DNA of 64,000 nt from positions 62,001 to 126,000 of the forward strand of contig JAFKGR010000003.1 of assembly GCA_017307735.1 (NCBI GenBank), written 5' to 3'. The notes beneath the pieces are model-generated. The model did not search any database, was not told the origin of the DNA, and saw only the letters and a list, made by a program, of their open reading frames with translations. This DNA comes from Chitinophagaceae bacterium (lineage in GTDB: Bacteria > Bacteroidota > Bacteroidia > Chitinophagales > Chitinophagaceae). Positions 59,148 through 64,000 of this stretch are shown here, piece after piece (positions within the stretch are counted from its first letter, which is position 1; each line of letters starts with the position of its first letter). A program made the position numbers and the translations under genes.

Positions 59148-60404
59148 TCATCGGGCCTGAGTTTGAAAGGAGGATTTATTTTTCTCACGTTCTTTTTTCA
59201 AATTGGGTAATAACCACGTAATAAGTCCGATCAATGGGAGGAAAGAACAAACATGATACACATAAAATATATCTTTTGCATCAGCAAGAAGCCCCAACAA
59301 GGCTGCAGCAAGGCCACCCATCCCGAAAGAAAAACCATAAAATAATCCTGACACCATACCAATTTTTCCCGGCATTAATTCCTGTGCATACACCACAATT
59401 GCTGGAAATGCCGAAGAAATAATAAAACCGATAATCACACTCAAAACTCCCGTCCAGAACAGATTTACAAAAGGCATCAACAGAGTGAATGGCGCCACAC
59501 CAAGGATGGAAAACCAAATGACATATTTTCTTCCGTACCTGTCGCCCAACGGCCCGCCAAAATAGGTTCCCACTGCTGCAGCAGCCAGAAAAGCAAATAA
59601 AAAGAATTGAGAATCTCTGATACTTACATGAAATTTTTGAATGAGAAAAAAGGTATAATAACTGCTGATACTTGCGAGATAAAAATATTTGGAAAAAATA
59701 AGAACCAGTAAAATCAAAATTGAATAATGAACAGTACGTTTTGAAAAATGGCTGTGATATTCTTTCAACGTCCCTTTTTCTTTTTGCCTCTTCATCCGAT
59801 ACAAATGAGGTTTTGACCATTTACCCACATAAATTAAAACCACAATTGCAATCAAAGCGAGAATTGCAAAATAAGCCGTGTGGTTCCTGCCATATTTTAC
59901 GATCACCAAAGCCGCAAGCAGCGGCCCGATAGCGGTTCCGGTGTTTCCGCCTACCTGAAAAACCGATTGTGCAAATCCCCTTCTGCCACCAGAGGCGAGG
60001 TATGCGATTTTTGAAGATTCGGGATGAAAAACTGATGAACCTGCACCGATCAATGCAACCGAAACCAAAACCATTTCAAAACTTCCTGCGAATGCAATCA
60101 ATATTAAACCAGTCATCGACACACACATTCCGATGGCCAAAGAAAACGGTTGTGGCCTTTTATCGGTAAAAGTTCCTACCATAGGCTGAAGGATACTTGC
60201 TGTCATCTGAAATGTGAGTTGAATCAATCCAACCTGCGCAAAAGTCAGGGCAAAAGAATCTTTTAAAAGCGGATAAATTGATGGTATCAATGACTGAATG
60301 GTATCGTTCAGCATATGAGAGAAACTGATACTGAACAGTATGCTGTAAACAGTCAACTGCTGAACTTCCTTAGGTACACTCTTTGTGAGGGCGGTGGGTT
60401 GCAT
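59148..60404 (-). CDS. fsr: MFS transporter, fosmidomycin-resistance (Fsr) type
   Basis: This 418-residue major facilitator has twelve hydrophobic helices. The N-terminal part SFSHMLNDTIQSLIPSIYPLLKDSF and the loop GAGSSVFHPESSKIAYLASGGRRGFAQSVFQVGGNTGTAIGPLL are hallmarks of Fsr proteins, which export fosmidomycin and similar compounds. The intracellular loop GPLGDRYGRKYV is the MFS motif A of the second half. Natural substrates are unknown. It is a single gene with a promoter box at its start. The 406-base gap to nadA holds only the two promoter boxes I list. Confidence 0.87.
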   Translation of the reverse strand: MQPTALTKSVPKEVQQLTVYSILFSISFSHMLNDTIQSLIPSIYPLLKDSFALTFAQVGLIQLTFQMTASILQPMVGTFTDKRPQPFSLAIGMCVSMTGLILIAFAGSFEMVLVSVALIGAGSSVFHPESSKIAYLASGGRRGFAQSVFQVGGNTGTAIGPLLAALVIVKYGRNHTAYFAILALIAIVVLIYVGKWSKPHLYRMKRQKEKGTLKEYHSHFSKRTVHYSILILLVLIFSKYFYLASISSYYTFFLIQKFHVSIRDSQFFLFAFLAAAAVGTYFGGPLGDRYGRKYVIWFSILGVAPFTLLMPFVNLFWTGVLSVIIGFIISSAFPAIVVYAQELMPGKIGMVSGLFYGFSFGMGGLAAALLGLLADAKDIFYVYHVCSFLPLIGLITWLLPNLKKEREKNKSSFQTQAR

Positions 60405-60413
60405 TTAAGAATA

Positions 60414-60421
60414 CAAAATTA
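60414..60421 (-). promoter_or_regulatory. -7 box of the Fsr-type gene (TAATTTTG)
   Basis: A perfect TAnnTTTG match on the minus strand, 9 bases before the ATG; the mRNA would be nearly leaderless. Confidence 0.45.
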
Positions 60422-60744
60422 GTGAGGTATGAAAAGAAAGAGAAAGACTTTTTACGATAAACAAACCATTTCCTTTTTCTCAGGTATTTCTTTTTGATGT
60501 AAAGGAAAGAATAAGATGAATTGTTTTCTAACAGGAAAGTCGAGATTATATGTGATGGAAATGTTTATTTTAAATAAAGATTCTTTAGCAGATCTGGCCG
60601 GACTTTTGACTGATTGCTTAGGACAGATGATGTTTGATCATTTGTATTCTAATTTTATATTCCCATATTCGTAAACATTAAAAAAAACGCGGTTTAGATC
60701 GCTTGTATTTTGGTGGAACAGGTGGGAAAGAATAGAGAGTGATC

Positions 60745-60752
60745 TATATTTG
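60745..60752 (+). promoter_or_regulatory. -7 box of nadA (TATATTTG)
   Basis: A perfect TAnnTTTG match followed by CAGCC, 58 bases before the nadA ATG. It predicts a leader of about 52 bases with no recognisable riboswitch. Confidence 0.55.
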
Positions 60753-60810
60753 CAGCCACGTTATCCCCGGAAAGGCGATTGCATGACACGTAGAAAAATA
60801 ATTGCAAATC

Positions 60811-61758
60811 ATGATAGCAACCGAAATTGAAAAAAAGAGTATTCGCCAGGAGATTCGCGAACTGGCTAAAATGAAAAATGCACTGATTTTGGCTCATTAT
60901 TATCAAAGGCCGGAAATACAGGAAGTGGCTGATTTTGTTGGCGACAGCTTGGGGCTGGCTAAAAAGGCGAAAGAAACAAATCATAAAATCATTGTTTTTG
61001 CCGGAGTAAAATTCATGGCAGAGAGCGCCAAAATACTGAACCCGGATAAACGTGTATTTCTTCCCGACATGGCTGCAGGATGCTCCCTGGCAGATAATTG
61101 CCGCCCAAAAGAGTTTGGTGAATTTTTAAAAAAATATCCGGATCATGTAGTGGTGACTTATGTGAATACCTCGGCAGAAATCAAGGCAATGAGCGATGTG
61201 ATTTGCACCTCTTCCAATGCTGAAGCCATTGTCAGAAAAATTCCTTCAGATAAAAAAATTGTCTTTGCTCCCGATGCGAATTTGGGCAGGTATATCATAA
61301 AACAAACCGGAAGAGATATGGTATTGTGGAATGGGTTCTGCATTGTGCATGAAGCTTTTTCGGTTGAAAAGCTGATTAATCTTATGCACGAACATCCGGA
61401 TGCTGTATTGATCGCTCATCCTGAATCGGAAGCTCATGTTTTAAACATGGCGGCCTTTGTGGGTTCTACAAAAAAGATGATTGACTACGTTAAACAGAGC
61501 GAAGAACAAACCTTTATCGTAGCCACTGAAGCGGGGATATTACTAAAGATGCAGGAAGAAGCTCCCGGCAAAACGCTCATCCCGGCTCCTGCTAATGAAG
61601 ATAACTCCTGCCATTGCAGTGAATGTGCTTTTATGAAGGTGAACACAATGGAAAAGGTGTATAACTGCCTGAAAAATGAAACACCTGAAATCATATTGGA
61701 CGATCAATTGATAAAAGATGCATCAGTGCCTTTAAACCGGATGTTTGAATGGGCATAA
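60811..61758 (+). CDS. nadA: Quinolinate synthase NadA
   Basis: NadA condenses iminoaspartate with dihydroxyacetone phosphate to quinolinate using a [4Fe-4S] cluster, in de novo NAD synthesis. The 315 residues include ILAHYYQRPEIQEVADFVGDSLGL and three cluster-region cysteines in DMAAGCSLAD, NGFCIVHEAF and the C-terminal CHCSECAFM. I chose the ATG of MIATEIEKK; a TTG three codons earlier is also in frame. It is followed by nadC on the same strand. nadB (aspartate oxidase) is not in the window. Confidence 0.96.
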   Translation: MIATEIEKKSIRQEIRELAKMKNALILAHYYQRPEIQEVADFVGDSLGLAKKAKETNHKIIVFAGVKFMAESAKILNPDKRVFLPDMAAGCSLADNCRPKEFGEFLKKYPDHVVVTYVNTSAEIKAMSDVICTSSNAEAIVRKIPSDKKIVFAPDANLGRYIIKQTGRDMVLWNGFCIVHEAFSVEKLINLMHEHPDAVLIAHPESEAHVLNMAAFVGSTKKMIDYVKQSEEQTFIVATEAGILLKMQEEAPGKTLIPAPANEDNSCHCSECAFMKVNTMEKVYNCLKNETPEIILDDQLIKDASVPLNRMFEWA

Positions 61759-61834
61759 GCACATTGCCGTCGCTACATGAGTTTTTTTTAATTGATTTTC
61801 GATATCCCATTCACCCTTTTAAAGTATTCTGAAA

Positions 61835-62686
61835 ATGTCTGATGAAAGCTATTTGCAAACATTTATACAACGCTCATTAGAAGAAGATGTTGGAGCTGGT
61901 GATTATTCTTCATTAGCCTGTATTCCTGCAGGAACAACAGGTAAGTCTGTTTTGAAGGTAAAAGAAAGTGGAATGCTGGCTGGAGTTTTTGTGGCAAAGA
62001 GTATTTTTAAATACTTAGACGCTGAAATGGAAATGCATCAGTTCATGAATGATGGAGACTTCATGAAACCCGGAGATATTGCATTTGAAATAACCGGAAA
62101 TGTACATGCTCTACTGAAAGGAGAACGGCTTGCTCTGAATTGCATGCAAAGGATGAGCGGCATTGCAACGCTGACTAACAAGTATGTTCAAAAATTGAGT
62201 GGATATCATACCAGACTTTTGGATACCAGAAAGACAACGCCGGGGCTTCGTTTTTTAGAAAAAGCAGCCGTCAGGACGGGTGGCGGATACAATCACCGGA
62301 TGGGTTTGTTTGATATGATTATGTTGAAAGATAATCACATAGATTTCTGCGGCGGAATTACCCAGGCTATTGAAAAGGCAGATCAGTATTTAAAGAAAAA
62401 TAATTTAAAGCTTCCGGTAGAGGTGGAGGTGCGGACATTGGAAGATGTTCGCGAAGTGATGAAAATTGGCAAGGTTGATCGCATCATGTTCGATAATTTT
62501 TCTACTGAACGGACCGCCGAAGCTGTAAAAATGGTAGGCGGAAAATATGAGACTGAATCATCGGGTAATATCACTTTGGATACCATTGAATCGTATGCCG
62601 GGACAGGCGTTGATTTTGTGTCCAGCGGCGCCATTACCCATCATGCAGTCAGCCTGGATTTGAGTTTAAAAGCTACTTTTTCCTGA
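61835..62686 (+). CDS. nadC: Nicotinate-nucleotide pyrophosphorylase NadC
   Basis: NadC (quinolinate phosphoribosyltransferase) converts quinolinate and PRPP to nicotinate mononucleotide. The 283 residues show LNCMQRMSGIATLTNKYV, the active-site LLDTRKTTPGLRFLEKAAVRTGGGYNHRMGL, and MLKDNHIDFCG. The C-terminal VDFVSSGAITHH closes the barrel. It lies 76 bases downstream of nadA and completes the step after it. It converges with sufE, with 13 bases between the stop codons. Confidence 0.96.
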   Translation: MSDESYLQTFIQRSLEEDVGAGDYSSLACIPAGTTGKSVLKVKESGMLAGVFVAKSIFKYLDAEMEMHQFMNDGDFMKPGDIAFEITGNVHALLKGERLALNCMQRMSGIATLTNKYVQKLSGYHTRLLDTRKTTPGLRFLEKAAVRTGGGYNHRMGLFDMIMLKDNHIDFCGGITQAIEKADQYLKKNNLKLPVEVEVRTLEDVREVMKIGKVDRIMFDNFSTERTAEAVKMVGGKYETESSGNITLDTIESYAGTGVDFVSSGAITHHAVSLDLSLKATFS

Positions 62687-62699
62687 TTGAGCAATTAAA

Positions 62700-63140
62700 T
62701 CAGTTTGCGCGGTTACGCGCTTTGAATGTCATCGCATGGCTTTTCAATTGAATAATCATGGACCGCAATCCATTGGAGCGTGTCGGCGCCAGATGTTGAT
62801 GCATTCCGATCGTATCTATAAAATTTAATTTTGCACTCAGGATGGTTTCGGGTGATTGACCCGAAAGAACCCGAATGAGTAAACTCATCAATCCCTTTAC
62901 AATAAGCGCATCGCTATCGGCTTTGAAATAAACTTTTCCATCTCTGTATTCTGCCACCAACCATGCACTGGATTGGCATCCCCTGATCAGATTTCTTTCG
63001 GTCATCTCCGCTTTATCAAGATGTGATAGCTTTTTTCCCAGGTCAATTAGGTATTCATATTTCTCGTCCCAGCTTTCGAACCGCAAAAACTCTTCTGTTA
63101 TTTCTGCTTCAATTTGAGATATGTTCTTTGCCGGCTTCAT
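62700..63140 (-). CDS. sufE: SufE-like sulfur acceptor protein
   Basis: SufE takes persulfide sulfur from a cysteine desulfurase and delivers it to Fe-S scaffold SufB. The 146 residues contain the sulfur-accepting cysteine in RGCQSSAWL and the preceding FESWDEKYEYLIDLGKKLSHL. The C-terminal MGMHQHLAPTRSNGL-like stretch (IGMHQHLAPTRSNGLRSM) is family-typical. I chose the ATG of MKPAKNISQ, since the longer frame begins with TTG. No sufBCD genes are nearby. A promoter box ends 7 bases before this ATG. Confidence 0.94.
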   Translation of the reverse strand: MKPAKNISQIEAEITEEFLRFESWDEKYEYLIDLGKKLSHLDKAEMTERNLIRGCQSSAWLVAEYRDGKVYFKADSDALIVKGLMSLLIRVLSGQSPETILSAKLNFIDTIGMHQHLAPTRSNGLRSMIIQLKSHAMTFKARNRAN

Positions 63141-63146
63141 AGGATG

Positions 63147-63154
63147 CAAAAATA
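63147..63154 (-). promoter_or_regulatory. -7 box of sufE (TATTTTTG)
   Basis: A perfect TAnnTTTG match on the minus strand ending 6 bases before the chosen ATG. It overlaps the codons of the alternative TTG start, which argues for the ATG. Confidence 0.45.
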
Positions 63155-63317
63155 GTATCCATATCGTTTCGCAAACATCAGCCGGCCAGAGTCAGAGTTG
63201 CCTAATTTACAATAAGGAAAGAGCCAATTCCTTTAAATGGATATACCATTTCTTCATCAAAATTTTAAAATCAAAAAGTTTATCTTTCCTGAAAATCTTT
63301 GTATATAAAATTCAACT

Positions 63318-64000
63318 ATGGCTACACGAAGAGACTTTTTAAAAGAGGCTTCTTTACTAGCCGGCGGAGCCGGAATCTGGCATTCATTGCCGCCCTCCAT
63401 TCAAAAAGCTTTGGCCATCAATCCCGAACCGGGAACTACTTTTCTCGATGCTGAACATATCGTTTTTCTGATGCAGGAAAACAGATCTTTTGATCATTGT
63501 TTCGGAACTCTTCAGGGAGTAAGGGGATTCAACGACCCGCATCCAATTACGATTCCCGGCCAAACCCCGGTTTGGATCCAGACCAATGAAAAGGGTAAAA
63601 AATATGTACCGTTCAGGCTCAACATGAAAGATACGCGTGCGACCTGGATGGGAGGATTGCCTCATTCATGGACAGACCAGGTGGATGCCAGAAATAATGG
63701 GAAATACGATAAATGGCTGATTGCTAAAAAGGCCGGCGGCGATTACAAAGAAATGCCTTTGACATTGGGCTATTACAACCGGGAAGATATCCCTTTTTAT
63801 TACGCACTTGCAGATGCTTTCACTATCTGTGACCAGAATTTCAGTTCGGCCTTGACGGGAACAACTCCCAACAGATTATTTTTCTGGTCTGGAACTATCC
63901 GCGAAGCTTCCGGTAAACAGGCAAATGTATGGAACAGCGATGTCTATTATAACAAAGAAGTCAATTGGAAAACATATCCTGAAAGACTGGAAGAAAACGG
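63318..64000 (+). CDS. Tat-exported phospholipase C (3' end outside window)
   Basis: This is the first 227 codons of a phosphocholine-specific phospholipase C (phosphoesterase family), which cleaves phosphatidylcholine or sphingomyelin head groups outside the cytoplasm. It begins with a Tat signal, MATRRDFLKEASLLAGGAG. The metal-site motif IVFLMQENRSFDHCFGTLQGVRGF follows at residues 49-72. Further on, FTICDQNFSSALTGTTPNRLFFWSG is also typical. The full protein would be about 800 residues, so most lies beyond the window. The reading frame is open to the end. Confidence 0.92.
   Translation, partial: MATRRDFLKEASLLAGGAGIWHSLPPSIQKALAINPEPGTTFLDAEHIVFLMQENRSFDHCFGTLQGVRGFNDPHPITIPGQTPVWIQTNEKGKKYVPFRLNMKDTRATWMGGLPHSWTDQVDARNNGKYDKWLIAKKAGGDYKEMPLTLGYYNREDIPFYYALADAFTICDQNFSSALTGTTPNRLFFWSGTIREASGKQANVWNSDVYYNKEVNWKTYPERLEEN

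Noticed and set aside
59281-59820. 179-codon same-strand ORF in another frame of the Fsr-type transporter
   Set aside because: The overlapping transporter has clear family motifs throughout; the alternative frame has none.

Overview
The window looks like chromosomal DNA from a member of the Bacteroidota, most likely Chitinophagales-like. The signs are promoters of the Bacteroidota type (TAnnTTTG close to start codons), a very large adhesin with a type IX secretion (T9SS) sorting domain, a eukaryote-like long citrate synthase, lipoprotein NirK, plug-less TonB-receptor-like barrels and weak Shine-Dalgarno signals. I see no phage, insertion sequence, integrase or CRISPR array. Gene order is that of an ordinary housekeeping region with several small accessory islands. 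Both ends are cut: mutS lacks its 5' part and a Tat-exported phospholipase C lacks its 3' part.

Layout. 0-11 kb: mutS, a DEDDy exonuclease, an MscS channel, a secreted GH2 enzyme, tRNA-Ala(GGC) and citrate synthase, a HAD phosphatase, then divergent tgt and rsmG. 11-24 kb: a GT2 transferase, an MDR reductase, proC with a long structured leader, a DoxX/thioesterase pair, a giant TPR protein with a plug-less outer-membrane barrel, a membrane-anchored HU-CCDC81 protein overlapping a methyltransferase, and a proline racemase family epimerase. 24-32 kb: an anaerobic respiration island (alginate-export-type porin plus copper nitrite reductase) behind an FNR/CRP-like box, a PQQ sugar dehydrogenase and an HtrA protease. 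31-41 kb: a LuxC-type acyl-CoA reductase divergent from a ferredoxin, Ddl, a PASTA protein, rhodanese, MazG and a 1269-residue orphan histidine kinase. Then rplU-rpmA followed by a 53-residue Lys/Ala/Pro histone H1-like gene.

41-50 kb: a T9SS adhesin, then a three-gene block (class I glutamine amidotransferase, permuted-ATP-grasp-like protein, MOCOS-like PLP enzyme) bounded by a promoter and a strong terminator. This block is my best candidate for an undescribed pathway. 50-64 kb: a secreted zinc metalloprotease, a thiol-redox group (DsbD, a separate DsbD N-domain protein, TlpA), YraN, cysteine desulfurase with glmM, an Fsr-type exporter, nadA-nadC, sufE and phospholipase C.

Transcription signals are unusually compact. 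Several start codons lie 3-8 nt after a -7 box, two terminators overlap the next gene's promoter, and proC is preceded by a short Pro-containing leader ORF that ends inside a hairpin. Fe-S and sulfur chemistry recurs (cysteine desulfurase, SufE, NadA, ferredoxin, MOCOS-like enzyme), but these genes are not in one operon.
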